Below, piece after piece: positions 32,725 through 43,545 of a stretch of DNA of 64,000 nucleotides; the stretch's first letter is position 1; each line of letters starts with the position of its first letter. Under the pieces are notes generated by a model. The model searched no databases. It was not told the origin of the DNA and was given only the letters and a program-made list of their open reading frames with translations. The translations under genes and the position numbers were made by a program. The stretch covers positions 708,565,389-708,629,388 of the forward strand of contig NC_064616.1 of assembly GCF_023898315.1 (NCBI RefSeq). Direction: 5' to 3'. This DNA is from Schistocerca nitens (lineage: Eukaryota > Arthropoda > Insecta > Orthoptera > Acrididae).

Positions 32725-32738
32725 TTGGGGGGGAGGAA
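32725..32738 (+). other. Polypurine tract
   Basis: GGGGGGGAGGAA-type purine run immediately before the 3' LTR start (TGTTCTGG at 32739); the usual primer for plus-strand synthesis. Confidence 0.75.
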
Positions 32739-33108
32739 TGTTCTGGCGTAGCCACAAACGCCGGAACGAAGACGAAGAACCCAAGACCAGAGAAGGCGGT
32801 GAAACGACGTCGGCCAATGGTGCGCGGAATAAGACCATACCCCGACAGGAGCGCATTTAAGCCGAAGTGAATATAACCGCTGCTGCTACCAGCCTCGGCC
32901 AGACATTAGTGGAACGTATTCGCGGAACATAGCACGGCCTAGAAGAGAGTGCTGCGAATTCAGTTATTGGTTATCCAAAAACTGTGTGACAAACTCGCAT
33001 GAACTCTGACTTGGTTGCATGTCGCACTTCGTTTGCGGCACCTTTGTAAATACAAGTTAAGTATTGTCAAACTGCTTTATACAAATAAAGCTGCTTTATG
33101 TTACACTA

Positions 33109-34402
33109 CAGTCCATTAAAATTGCTACACCACGAAGATGACGAGCTACAGATGCGAAATTTAACCGACAGGAAGAAGATGCTGTGATATGCAAATGATT
33201 AGCTTTTCAGAGCATTCACACAAGGTTGGCGCCGGTGGTGACATCTACATGAGGAAAGTTTCCAACCGATTTCTCATACACAAATGGCAGTTGATCGGCG
33301 TTGCCTGGTGTAACGTTGCTGTGATGCCTCGTGTAAGGAGGAGAAATGCGTACCATCACGTTTCCGACTTTGATAAAGATCGGATTGTAGCCTATCACGA
33401 TTGCGGTTTATCGTATCGCGACATTGCTCCTCGCGTTGGTCGAGATCCAATGACTGTTAGCAGAATATGGAATCGGTGGTTTCAGGAGGGTAACACGGAA
33501 CGCCGTGCTGGATCCCAACGGCCTCGTATCACTAGCAGTCGAGATGACAGGCATCTTATCCGCATGGCTGTAACGGATCGTGCAGCTACGTCTCGATCCC
33601 TGAGTCAACATATGGGGACGTTTGCACGACAACAACCATCTGCACGAACAGTTGTGCGACGTTTGCAGCAGCATGGACTATCAGCTCGGAGACCATGGCT
33701 GCGGCTACCCTTGACGCTGCATCACAGACAGGAGCTCCTGCGATGGTGTACTCTACGACGAACCTGGGTGAACACACATTGGAAGCTTGTATTCGTCATC
33801 GCCATACTGGCGTATCACCTGGCGTGATGTTATGGGATGTCATTGGTTACACGTCTCTTTCACCTTTTTCTCGCATTGACGGCACTTTGAGCAGTGGACG
33901 TTACATGTTAGACGTGTTACGACCCGTGGCTCTACCCTTAATTCGATCCCTGCGAAACCTTACATTTCAGCAGGATAATGCACGACCGCATGTTGTAGAT
34001 CCTGTACGGGCTTTCTGGATACAGAAAATGTTCGACTGCTGCTCTGGCCAGTACATTCTCCAGATCTCTCACCAACTGAAAACGTCTGGTCAATGGTGGC
34101 CGAGCAACTGGCTCGTCACAATACGCCAGTCACTACTCTTGATGAACTGTGATATCGTGTTGAAGCTGCATGGGCAGCTGTACCTGTGCACGCCATCCAA
34201 GCTCTGTTTGAATCAATGCCTAGGCGTATCAAGGCCGTTATTACGGCCAGACGTGGTTGTTCTGGGTACTGATTTCTGAGAATCTATGCACCCAAATTGC
34301 GTGAAAATGTAATCACATGTCAGTTCTAGTATAATATATTTGTCCAATGAATACCCGTTTATCATCTGCATTTCTTCTTGGTTTAGCAATTTTAATGGCC
34401 AG
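33109..34402 (+). mobile_element. Tc1-like transposon in the 3' LTR
   Basis: Termini CAGTCCATTAAAATTGCTACACC and GGTTTAGCAATTTTAATGGCCAG are inverted repeats with few mismatches, flanked by TA at 33107-33108 and 34403-34404. About 1.3 kb, close to the normal length for Tc1. Confidence 0.93.
33324..34279 (+). pseudogene. Tc1-like transposase, first catalytic region deleted
   Basis: ATG at 33324 opens MPRVRRRNAYHHVSDFDKDR; the bipartite DNA-binding domain follows (GLSYRDIAPRVGRDPMTVSR, RRLQQHGLSARRPWLR). At about 33765-33780 the frame jumps from RRTWV to ACIRHRHTG, losing about 30 residues including the first catalytic Asp, and shifts frame. The second frame (to 34279) gives GVMLWDVIGYTS and FQQDNARPHV with the second Asp, then a frameshift near 34010 spoils the SPDLSPxE region. 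Not functional. Confidence 0.88.
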
Positions 34403-34491
34403 TAACGTATTTGCTTGAATTCTTGTATAGCATTCCGAGAATGCAGCAGCCCTTAGGCACTCTATAAAAGACGAGTGGGCAAGTCCCAACA

Positions 34492-36110
34492 TGTAACGCC
34501 GGAAATGCATATCCTCCTATTTCCATCTATTGTACTATAATTTTTTCCTATTTTTGTTACCTGAATATATGACATTTCTGTATCTTTACATATTGTAATT
34601 GTTTTACTATTTATTCGTATATATATATATTTATGCATTTATGTCGATGTATAATTGGTTTGTTTCGTAAATATTATTTGTAATTTTACGCTGGGTCTTG
34701 CCTAGGGAAAACTGCTATCGAACGATTACATCGATAGGTCGTGTGAAGAATCAAAGTGTGTAGGATCTTTGGTAGTGTTAACTCTGCCGCGTGGAGCGCG
34801 GGCAGGGCAGTTGGAGTCTGGCTGGAGTAGCGAGTGGAGCAGGTGTGTTGTGTGACGCTCCCTCGAGTTGCCGCGCTTTCGGGGTTTGGCAGCATGTAAT
34901 TGCGCTCGACTCGCGATGATAGTTTCTGACATGGTCTCGCGGACGGGAAGCATTAGCTGGCGCACATCAAGAGCCCGTTTCGCCTGGTGACCGTGTCGAG
35001 AAGAAGGCGCGCCAACATCCAGCTTCTGCAACAGCGACGGCCGACAATGAGTGACTGTCGCCACCTCCTCGATCGACGGCTTCAAACCTTCAATCAACCA
35101 ACAAGGAAGACTAAAAGCACGTAAAGTTTCAGAACTGTATGGCAGACCTCAGCTTTTCAAATTGTTCCATTTGCCTCGCAAAATTACAGCAACTTAGCAT
35201 GAACCTTTGTTGCTCATTGTCCCAATTGCATTGCCAAGCAGGGTCCCTTCCTTTTCCGAAATGAACCCGAGTGTCGTTGAAATTCAAACGCCAGCATAAT
35301 TCCATTTCACAGCTTTAATTTCAAAGTTCACTTTAAGTATTCATTGCTGACTACAATAGTTAGATTACACAAGCACAAATTAAGAGTGCGAGTTTTGTTA
35401 CCATATTTTAGCTTACCTGTGACTGCAGCTCAGCTTGGTACGTACTAAATTTTACTATTGTTAATTGTTCAGAATCGTTTAATTCAAGTTCAAAGTTAAA
35501 TCTCTTATTTCTAAATTGCGTAGATTCAAGTAGCTTTTGAAATGATTATTGAGGTAGTCCAAGACTAACTGTATTTTACTGAATTTCGATGTGCTTCAGA
35601 AAGAAAGCTCACTATTAACTTCAGTCACTAAATTAACTTTCGATTTTCCTGTTTTATTAATTCTTTTGCTAAATTAAGTCAGAGTGTAGCGAAATTTATT
35701 ACTTCTGACAAACTTTCAGTTTTCACACTGCACGTGTCAACCTTCAGTTGCCACGCTTCTAGTGCTAATTATATGTGTAATAACCTTTTCTTTTCAGTTA
35801 CTATAGTAATTGTCCTTAGGACTGGCGACCGTTATTTCCCCCAAATCTCAAATATCTAATTACCGCTAGTTGATTGTTAACGTAACGGCCGCACATTTAC
35901 TTTCTTTATTAACTTTACCCCTATTTCAAAATTAATTTCCACCAGTTTCATTTGCATTTTTCCTTTCATTGAGATGTAACCCTTTCCTCCCTCTTTACCG
36001 ACAGGTTAACTTCGGTGACGATTGCTTTTCCAAAATTCCCATTAGGTACACGCGGTTTCATTTTTCACTGTCATTAAGGTCGATAAGTGAGGGGGAGGTT
36101 ATAAACATAT
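34492..36110. other. LTR-like or regulatory-like AT-rich region with a CpG-rich block
   Basis: Starts TGTAACGCCGG exactly where the Gypsy-like 3' LTR ends and runs, mostly AT-rich with a CpG-rich block at about 34780-35060, to 'gagggggaggttataaaca' near 36108. The TG...CA ends and lack of coding suggest an LTR longer than 1.5 kb, possibly linked with the minus-strand gag-protease remnant at 37.2-38.5 kb. No second copy in the window and no TSD, so this is inference. Confidence 0.35.
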
Positions 36111-37220
36111 CCACCCATCCCAGCTGTCAACAGAGACTTAGACCCTCCCAAGAACAATGAGATGTGCTTCCATCTCTCCTTCCTTACGGAGGAGGAATAC
36201 TGTGTTCAGGCCTTGCGCCTACTCAGCCAGTAACAAACAAGAGAGATGGGTTATGTAGGTGCAGTTCTAGCAGAAAATAGCTCTTCAGGTGGCAGACAAG
36301 GGATGGCCGTGCTCTGTCTAGCCACCAGGAAGCCGACACAAGTCACTGGCCCCACGGACCATTTCTCCTCCACAGGCCATGTGACCGGAAATAGTACCTG
36401 CAGTGTATTGGCACCTGAGCCGTATTTAGCCCGGCACCCGGGCTACACTCGAGCAGTTCATTACAAAAGAGTTTCCTGGGCCACACACCAATTACGAAAG
36501 CATCCCCACAATCAGGATATCACTCAGGAGCCGATGTTACGACGATTACGCCCTCCACTTCGACCTTCGCCTCTAGGAGTTTTCAGCTATGGATCTGCAC
36601 GGTTCGTAGCCTCTAAAACGAAGATACGCAGCCTGAGACTCTCTGACCATTAACGGGTCTTTTTAATATTTGTTTTCATTTTCTATCAGCAATATGCGGG
36701 ACTTGAAATTTTAGGTGTCCTTTCGGCACTTCAACTTTTTCTCGTTCTCTCGGTACTTTAACTTCTGCACAACTCTTCTGGACTTTGATTGTGGCACACT
36801 TAGTGTTTGGACATAGGATTTCAATTTCCTGTGACATTTTCAGGCCTTCACGCTTCAGATATAATTACTGTTCTCTCAAGACGTGACCTGTTTTCAATTA
36901 TTGTGTTCCAAACTTACTTTTGTCAGAGAAGAATCTTTATGTGTGTGTTACAATACACTTCATTTTCATTTTTTGCCTGGGTATTTTTCCTGCGCTGCCT
37001 CCGTCGGCGGCGGCGGCGGACACGTCTCCCAACTTATGAAATTTCATTTCATTTCCAGCCCTCCGTCTGGGTGATCCACATTTTTCCCGGAAGTGCATTA
37101 ACTGACAATCTATTCTTGCATATACCCAGGCTAGCTCTCCTGCCCCTTACGGCATTATAGAATACATTATAAGAGACCGTTCAGGCAGTTTAGGTGGTTT
37201 CACTGACATCTGGTAGACCT
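36111..37220. other. Intergenic sequence, nothing recognised
   Basis: Open frames at 36246-36653 and 36807-37160 (+) have no recognised motif. A short GGC repeat lies at 37008-37019. Confidence 0.35.
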
Positions 37221-37224
37221 TGTG

Positions 37225-38490
37225 GCATTTCGGTTTTTCGGGCATTAAAACCCACCGTCCCGCGTTCCTATGCGCCGTTCCAGATCGATTTTGGCGTGAT
37301 GTTTACTCAGATAATTTATTCCAAGTATGAAATCGTAGCTATTGTTAACTGAAGGAAGTACTTCCAAGCCAGTCCAGAAGTTTTTGCCTACCACACCAAA
37401 GTTAATCTCTGACAAACCGGGCGAATGAATAATACCGCAACTACTCTACTTCCTCTACAATGAGGCAGGCTTAAATCCCTTAAACCAATTACCCCTGACT
37501 TGCTACGAATACCAGCAATCCAGTATCCAGTAGAAAATACATAGCCAGTCAAAAACGAATCTGTCACTGGTTCCGCACACAGGTACCCGCGCTCACATTT
37601 ACTAGGAACACTGCAGAATGGTCACGACATTCCCTTTCTTGCTTACCGCCTGGGTGCGGGATCCAACCAGTGACCACCCTGCCTGTGCCTGTGGAAATCT
37701 GTACTGACATTCCAATTCTGAGAGCCCACTTCGCTTATACCTTCCACAATGAAGTTTCCTACAATTTTGCCGAATGTGGCCAGGATAGCGACATCGACAG
37801 CATACGATCTCTACACTAAAAACTACCTCATTTTCCATTGTTCTGGTTACCACATCTATTCCTGCTGAAGCTGTCAAAGTCGCCACAGCTTCGTTTAAAG
37901 ACTCTGCAAATTCTAGCGGTACTTTACGAGAAACTGAAGCTGGTAAACCCCGCAAGAATGCGTCTGGCACCCTCTGCTCTACGTCTTGAAGAATGGCCTT
38001 GTTGACGTTTTCCATTATCTGTCAACTCAAAATCAGTACTGTTTAACTTCCTAATTCGGACAACGAAACTTTCCGCGGAGTGTCCTTCCCTTTGAGCTAA
38101 ACTATTGAGCTGCTCCCTATAATTCCTAGAGGTACCTTTCCTCCTATACCGTTCCACCAGTCCTTCCTGCTGGTCTTAGAGTGATCGAGCAGTTCATGAT
38201 TTATCATGGCACATGACGTATACCCTAGCATACCCTAGCATTGCAATTCAACCGAATCATACTTAATAACCGATCGCTATTCCATCCTTCCAACTTTGTA
38301 ACTGTTAGTAAATTATCTACAAAAGTCAAAATATCATCGCAAGAAGCTACTAACCAGGCTATTCTGGTATCTAGGATAGGTAGGGACAAGTTAGAAGAGA
38401 AACTTTCCCTTCTCTCTTCACGCAACCTTTCCAGTTTCCTATCTAATTCTAGCATTTGAGCAATCTGATCAAGAAAAGTGTTCAATTATA
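37225..38490 (-). pseudogene. LTR-retrotransposon gag and protease remnant
   Basis: Minus-strand reading from 38485 gives LDQIAQMLELDRKLERLREE (coiled-coil-like) and VDNLLTVTKLEGWN, then in other frames ERYRRKGTSRNYREQL and VRIRKLNSTDFELTDN, then DAFLRGLPASVSRKVPLEF (gag capsid end) and a zinc-knuckle-like CRCRYPGHIRQNC at about 37760-37800. Further on, YDFILGINYLSKHHAKIDL (about 37265-37340) is the C-terminal end of a retropepsin; the DTG itself is not visible. At least three frame changes and several stops. A Gypsy-group element different from the one at 25.6-34.5 kb. Confidence 0.7.
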
Positions 38491-39520
38491 TCCTTAGGTG
38501 ACATCTTTTCAACCATTTCCATTTTGCTTGCCGTCTATCCCTACAAGGAGCACAAAATAAAAATATCACCAAGTATAGAAAAAGGAAGGGAAATATCATA
38601 CAGGCCAACACAAAAGTTTAAATTCGGCACGTACTTGTATCTCTGTGTTGAACAGGACTGTTGGACTGCTGTTGCTATTGTTTTCTTTCGTTGCTGAGAG
38701 CATCAGACCACCACTGTACTTTTGACACACTTTTAAGGGTGGGGTGGGCAGGCTAAGTCAGCTCGAAGACAGTTGAAACCTTCATTTATTTCCCAACAGT
38801 TTACCGTATTACAGTAAACTCGCGTCCAGATCAGGCGGGCATGTGGTGGTGGTCGTCGAGCCCGTGGAACACAGTTCCTGATGTATATTCGTGAAGACGT
38901 CTGCAGGTGCTACGCCCAGTGCGGTTCGGGAGCGGAGCGAGTTTTGCGGTATATGCATTCCAGGGCGGTGGTTTCTGCATTGTGTCAGGTTATGGCGTCG
39001 CAATCTGGGCCGGCTATCCTGCTAGCAAGGTGTCTGGTGGACGTGCCCAGTTGTGGTGAGTGAGATTATCTGGGATGCAAATCCGGCCTCGACGCCAGGC
39101 TAGCGACGTCTGGTGTCAGCGGACGCCCGGTGTTCAGTGGCTGTCCCATCGGTGCTGCAGCTGGAGCCCCAGACAGGTGACGCAGTCAGGATGGCGGTTG
39201 TGCAATGGCGGCCTCACGACGAAAGCCCACCCAGCAGAGGACACCGACTCGATGACTCTCTGATTCGATCCTCACTCTGGCTAGCTGGCCAGTTCTTATA
39301 AGTGTATGGGCTGGCTTGTTAATGAGCGGGTCCCTAGGTATCTCTCACACTCACCATTTGCCGCAACGCCTCCGAGCCATCCCAGGTTACGATAATGCTA
39401 ATGGTCATGGACCAAACGGTTGTGATAAGTGTACTGAGGCATGCTGGTTGCCGAAACGCTGCGCCAGCTGGTTATGGCAAGCAGCACGCTTAAGGCAATG
39501 AGTCCTTGTTTTGGCTCCCT
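38491..39520. other. Sequence beside the gag remnant, nothing recognised
   Basis: May include the leader or LTR of the minus-strand element. 38800-39300 is G+C-richer than its surroundings and contains 'cttataagtgtatggg' (TATA-like) at about 39294. No repeat or coding feature can be supported. Confidence 0.3.
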
Positions 39521-39524
39521 CCAC

Positions 39525-39960
39525 TATGAAATGGTACAAACTAACACATGGTTTAAAGCTCTTAATAGAAGGTGGAAAGCACCAGGAGACGCTACTAGAT
39601 GACAAATAGATTATATGATTGTCAGACAAAGATACAGAAACCAAATGAATTACAGTAATTTCTACACAGGTCTAACATTGACAATGGTCACATAATAGTG
39701 ATACTCAAGTAGAATACTAATTTTAAAAAGCAACAGAGTACAACTAGGTCTAAGTGGCGTACAGAAGGTCTAAAGAATGAAGACACAGCTGAACAATTTA
39801 GAGTGGAAACAGACAAGATAAATCAGGAAGCTGAAAACTGGGAGGAAATAAGAAGACATGTGAGTGAAGGAGAACGGAATATGGAAGAAGTAACTAAGGC
39901 GGACGAAATTATGGATGACGTGAAAAATACCCCATCTCATAAAAGAACCAATTAGGTTGA
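39525..39960 (+). mobile_element. Degenerate RTE-type endonuclease-region fragment
   Basis: Plus-strand translation gives TNTWFKAL, then WKAPGDATR and QIDYMIVRQRYRNQMN at about 39590-39650, the C-terminal part of an RTE-type endonuclease (compare TWKNPGDTKRYQIDYIMVRQ in the 59-kb copy). Stops follow and the rest is not recognisable. Confidence 0.65.
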
Positions 39961-40383
39961 GAAAAATATAATTCTAACCGATATAGAAAACCCAACACTA
40001 AATAACAAGTATGTGACCAAAACATCGAATATTTCAGAATATGCAACATAACCAACATAAGAAATTTCGGAAAACCGTTCTGAAATGATAAATATTAAAT
40101 GACAAATAATTGCAGGTGCTCCAGTGCGAAATGGTGACTCGTATCACACCAGCCAGCGACACGATACGCTGGACCACACTGCATGTAGTACTGCTCGCTC
40201 CGGTATAAGTGAACCGAGCAGAGACCTATGGAGATTCATTCTAGCAAAGGAAGAAATCCACTAACATAAGCAACTATGACAAACGGAAGATTTTTGTGAC
40301 ACGGTGCTTGAGAACGGGCGTTTCGGAAAGGATGAACCTGGTCGGCTGCTAGTGTGCTACAGTCTTAAGCATCTATGAAAAGC

Positions 40384-40559
40384 AGCTCGGGGTAGCCGCA
40401 CGGTCTGAGGCGCCTTGCACGGTCCCTAGGGCATGGGTGTGTGTGTGTGTTGTCCACAGCGAAAGTTAGTTTAAGCTAGATTAAGTAGTGTGTAGGCTTA
40501 GTGACCGATGACCTCAGCAGTTTGGTCCCATAAGACCTTACCACAATTTTCCAATTTTT
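40384..40559 (+). mobile_element. SINE, second subfamily, box B lost
   Basis: Related to the common SINE but with a different head (AGCTCGGGGTAGCCGCACGG, box A region) and body 'gtccacagcgaaagttagtttaagctag'; ends 'cccataagaccttaccacaa'. A deletion joins 'cacggtccc' to 'tagggcatggg', removing box B. The 14-base duplication CATCTATGAAAAGC at 40370-40383 and 40560-40573 is perfect. A (GT)n run is at 40439-40450. Confidence 0.88.
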
Positions 40560-40574
40560 CATCTATGAAAAGCG

Positions 40575-42044
40575 GTTGAAGGACAGTGAAACAACGAGTG
40601 TGCGACGAGGTGTTAGACATAAAAGCCTCATCACGATATACCTATGTCTCTTCTTTACTTGTTTCTTGATCCCGGCTTCTTGAGATCTCTTGTGAATAGT
40701 CACGATAAAAGTTTAGTAGTGGCTTGGAACAAACTATTGTGGGTGAATTCGTTTCCGACTAATAATCTGTCCAGTTAATGTGAAATAATCATGTATGATA
40801 GAAGTGTTCAGATAAATCTTATCATACTTCCACAAGATTTTAATAATTCCACCTAGTACAGTTTATCCTAGAATTGGAAGCTGATTGCTCTGTTTTAATG
40901 AAGTAATGCCCGTTCAGTTATATTGGCATTTATTACTGGTTGTGGTGTGAACTGCTGCTTGGCAGTGTTGGTGAGTATTCAAAATCTACTTGCAATTAAT
41001 GTTCATTTATCAATAAGAATGGTGTTCGTCAGTGAAATGCAATTTAAATGAAGTTACACAACAGTTGGTAATTTAACATTTGAAACCGCTGGTTTATTGG
41101 CATTTCTGGAAAAGAACACTCTTATACTCTCACTCGATCAACAAATTCCGTGTAACAGTTTGTATGTGTAATGGGACTTATTACGTCGCAAATCGTTCTA
41201 ATGAATGAATTGATTTGCATTACAGTGTTGCTAAGCAACGTGATCAACAAGGTGACATGTGTCCTAATTAAGACAGAACCTCGATATTTAGAATATATTT
41301 TCGGTTCGTTTTTATCAAAAATCAGTAATTGTCTCGAAAAGTAATTTCAAACTTCGTGCATTAAGTCCAAGCACGTTTGCAATTATTATACGCGATTTAA
41401 TGGAAAGCTCGATCACGCGCTAGCGTGTAACGTGTTTCAAATCGAGCACACTGGTTTCAATTTTCCCTGATGGGCTAAACGACTTTTTGTAATAACGTGA
41501 TGTGTCTATCTCACTTAAAGTCTAAATGAAACTGGATTTGTCTGTATTCGGCTCAAAATAACAAAATTAAATTCACTGCCAGGTCAGCGAGTTGAACACG
41601 CGCACTTTTAGCACTCTAAGAGGTAACTCGTCTGAGAGTAAAAGCCGCACATAAATTCACACTTTTTACATGCATACAAAAATCAAAACAGCTTTATATT
41701 AAACAGATAAATTATGGCATGCAATTACTAACTAAACATTTCCTATTCTAAATAAACTTCAATAACTTGTATTTCATAATCAATAGAATTTTATCCCGTG
41801 AAAGAAACTATTAGTTTGCTAAAACGGATTCAGATTACTGTCAACTCGTGTCTGGACGATGACGTCACGAATTGATACTTGCTTGGAATGAACGAAATAC
41901 CTGTACTGAAAAATACTATCAGTTGAGTAATTTACGGACTTTTATGACAAATTTGGTATCCCTTGCATCGCTACAACGAAACGCGGAGGTCGGAGGTCCT
42001 CTGTAAAGTAGGATAGGCAGCGACCTGTGGCAGATATGCCGACA
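40575..42044. other. AT-rich intergenic sequence, nothing recognised
   Basis: No coding or repeat feature could be supported over about 1.5 kb. Confidence 0.4.
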
Positions 42045-42638
42045 GATTACAGTCCTGGTGCACGCACAAGCGTTTCAGAATATGCCGTTCAGCGCACATT
42101 GTTGACTATGGGACCTAGATGCAGATGATAACTACATGTTCCCATGTCGACACACTGGCATTATCAATTACGATGGCATTGTGTACATAATCGAGATTGG
42201 ACTGAGGATGAATGGAAACATTTCGCCTGGTCGGATGATACACGTTTCTTGTTGTACCACTGGTGCAGGCCGATGGGGCCTATACTATGCTATAGGGTTA
42301 TTCACCTGGGCTTCCGTGGGATCTATCGAACTAATCGAAGTCATAATGGCACGTGTGGACTCTGTGACCACCTGCATCCCTTCGTGCTTGATGTCTTCCT
42401 CGACAGCGATGGCAGCTTGCAGTAGAACACCTTTCCTTGCCACAAGCCCAGAGTCGTGCTGCAGTGGTTTGAGGAGCATGATATGGAACCCACGTTGATG
42501 TGTTGGCCATAAAAATAGACTGATAAGAATTCGATGAAACACATCTGGGACACTATCATGTGCCAGCTCCCCACCCGTAAACGAAGAGCCCGTGAATTAC
42601 GGGAACTGCTTGATCTGTGCGAAACATCTGGTGCCATA
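42045..42638 (+). pseudogene. Tc1-like transposase fragment
   Basis: Plus-strand frame (about 42150-42425) reads WTEDEWKHFAWSDDTRFLLY, containing the first catalytic Asp as WSDDTRF (usually WSDESRF), then HLGFRGIYRTNRSHNG and DHLHPFVLDVFLDSDGSLQ, the region before the second Asp. After a frameshift, degraded sequence corresponds to the end of the catalytic domain (HIWDTIMCQLP near 42540-42575). Both termini are missing; the right end is cut by mariner derivative copy D. Confidence 0.78.
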
Positions 42639-42640
42639 TA

Positions 42641-43221
42641 CGAGGGTTGTTCGGAAAGTAAGGCTACACCTTCCAGATACTTCTTTACATAGTCGCCGCT
42701 TCGACTTCGATATTTGCCAGAGCGTTATAGCAAGTTTCCAACATCATCGTCATAGAAGGCAGCCGCCTGTGCTTTCCGATAATTTACGTAGCCTGCACCC
42801 AAGTGTTGTCTTCGTATCCAGCGTTTCATGTGAACAGAGTTAATACTCAGGACGAGCCAATTAGGGCTGTGTTGAGGGTGATCGAACACTTCCCATCGAA
42901 AAGGCTGCAGGAGCGTATTCACTGCCCCTGCAGAGTGCGGCTGACAATTGCCATGAAGAAGGAAGTCCGTGGCTGTTGTGTTAGGTGGGCTGCATTCATT
43001 AAGGCGAAGCCTCTCAGCGGGTCCTTCTACTTGGCGGGAGACATTGTTGTTCTAGGCACCTTTACTCGCTCACAGTGCGCTCACAACTGAAAAGAGCGTC
43101 TTGATACGATCGACAGGCATACTAAAGACACTGCCCAAAATTTCTGTGAAAAACCTCGTCGGATTTTCATAGTGGTTTCCATTTCGCAACCGATCGTTCC
43201 CCAATTTCCGAATAGCCCTCG
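42641..43221 (-). mobile_element. Mariner-derived non-autonomous element, copy D
   Basis: Termini CGAGGGTTGTTCGGAAAG and CCGAATAGCCCTCG with TA at 42639-42640 and 43222-43223. The minus-strand frame 42725-42922 reads LLQPFRWEVFDHPQHSPNW, where relatives have SPD: the third catalytic Asp is Asn here. It inserted into the Tc1-like fragment. Confidence 0.87.
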
Positions 43222-43223
43222 TA

Positions 43224-43543
43224 CATCCGGACAAATACAAAGGACTTGTCGAATCCATGTGACGCTCAATCACTGCTGCACTGCGTTCCAAAGGTGGACC
43301 GACCGCTGTTAAGTAGGTAGCTATAATATTTTGGGTTATCACTGTACATGTTAAAAGTTTGGCTGTTGCCTTTGACAACCACAAACCTAAAAACAAACAT
43401 GAGTAAGATTAAAGTAATGATATTAGATAAATCGAACAGACAAGTAAGAACAGACATTAAGGTGGGAAACACAGTACTAGTTTAAGTAAATGGATTTTGC
43501 TACTATAGAAGTATAAATAACAGACGCCGGAAGAAGTACAATA
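43224..43543. other. Short intergenic stretch, nothing recognised
   Basis: The first ~80 bases probably continue the Tc1-like fragment interrupted by copy D ('cactgctgcactgcgttcc'); the rest is unassigned. Confidence 0.3.
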
Positions 43544-43545
43544 TA

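Larger units (their letters stand above)
31151..32738 (+). pseudogene. Gypsy-like integrase core and C-terminus
   Basis: Integrase core: HIDIAGPF (first Asp, about 31190-31210), VVDSYSKF, SDNSPQF (second Asp, about 31350-31370) and NGEAERFV (Glu, about 31455-31480), the DDE triad of retroviral-type integrases. A solo LTR (31486-31977) then splits the frame; it resumes with QQMAKLRSAHTRDQAL and the chromodomain-side region SSPAELLHGRR. Stops after FWKTR and in the core show decay. A proline-rich end precedes the polypurine tract. Confidence 0.82.
25595..34491 (+). mobile_element. Gypsy-like LTR retrotransposon with seven nested insertions
   Basis: Both LTRs are present: 25595-26030 and 32739-34491 (the latter split by a Tc1-like element). 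In order: 5' LTR, primer-site candidate, gag, zinc knuckle, protease, RNase H end, integrase, polypurine tract, 3' LTR. Reverse transcriptase and most of RNase H are deleted near 30230-30270. Insertions are SINE (26314-26511), SINE (26956-27154), RTE (27175-28098), hAT (28469-29548), CR1-like LINE (30827-31150), solo LTR (31486-31977) and Tc1-like (33109-34402). Order and protein type resemble the Mag-like Gypsy group (recall). Outer flanks TCTA and TGTA are at best a mismatched 4-bp duplication. Confidence 0.88.
32739..34491 (+). repeat. 3' LTR split by a Tc1-like element
   Basis: LTR parts 32739-33108 and 34403-34491, starting TGTTCTGGCGTAGCC and ending AAGTCCCAACA. Relative to the 5' LTR there is a short extra stretch near the Tc1 insertion point and scattered substitutions. 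Confidence 0.88.

Noticed and set aside
36246..37160. Two open frames (135 and 117 codons) as genes
   Set aside because: No motifs, no similarity that I recognise, composition like the flanks.
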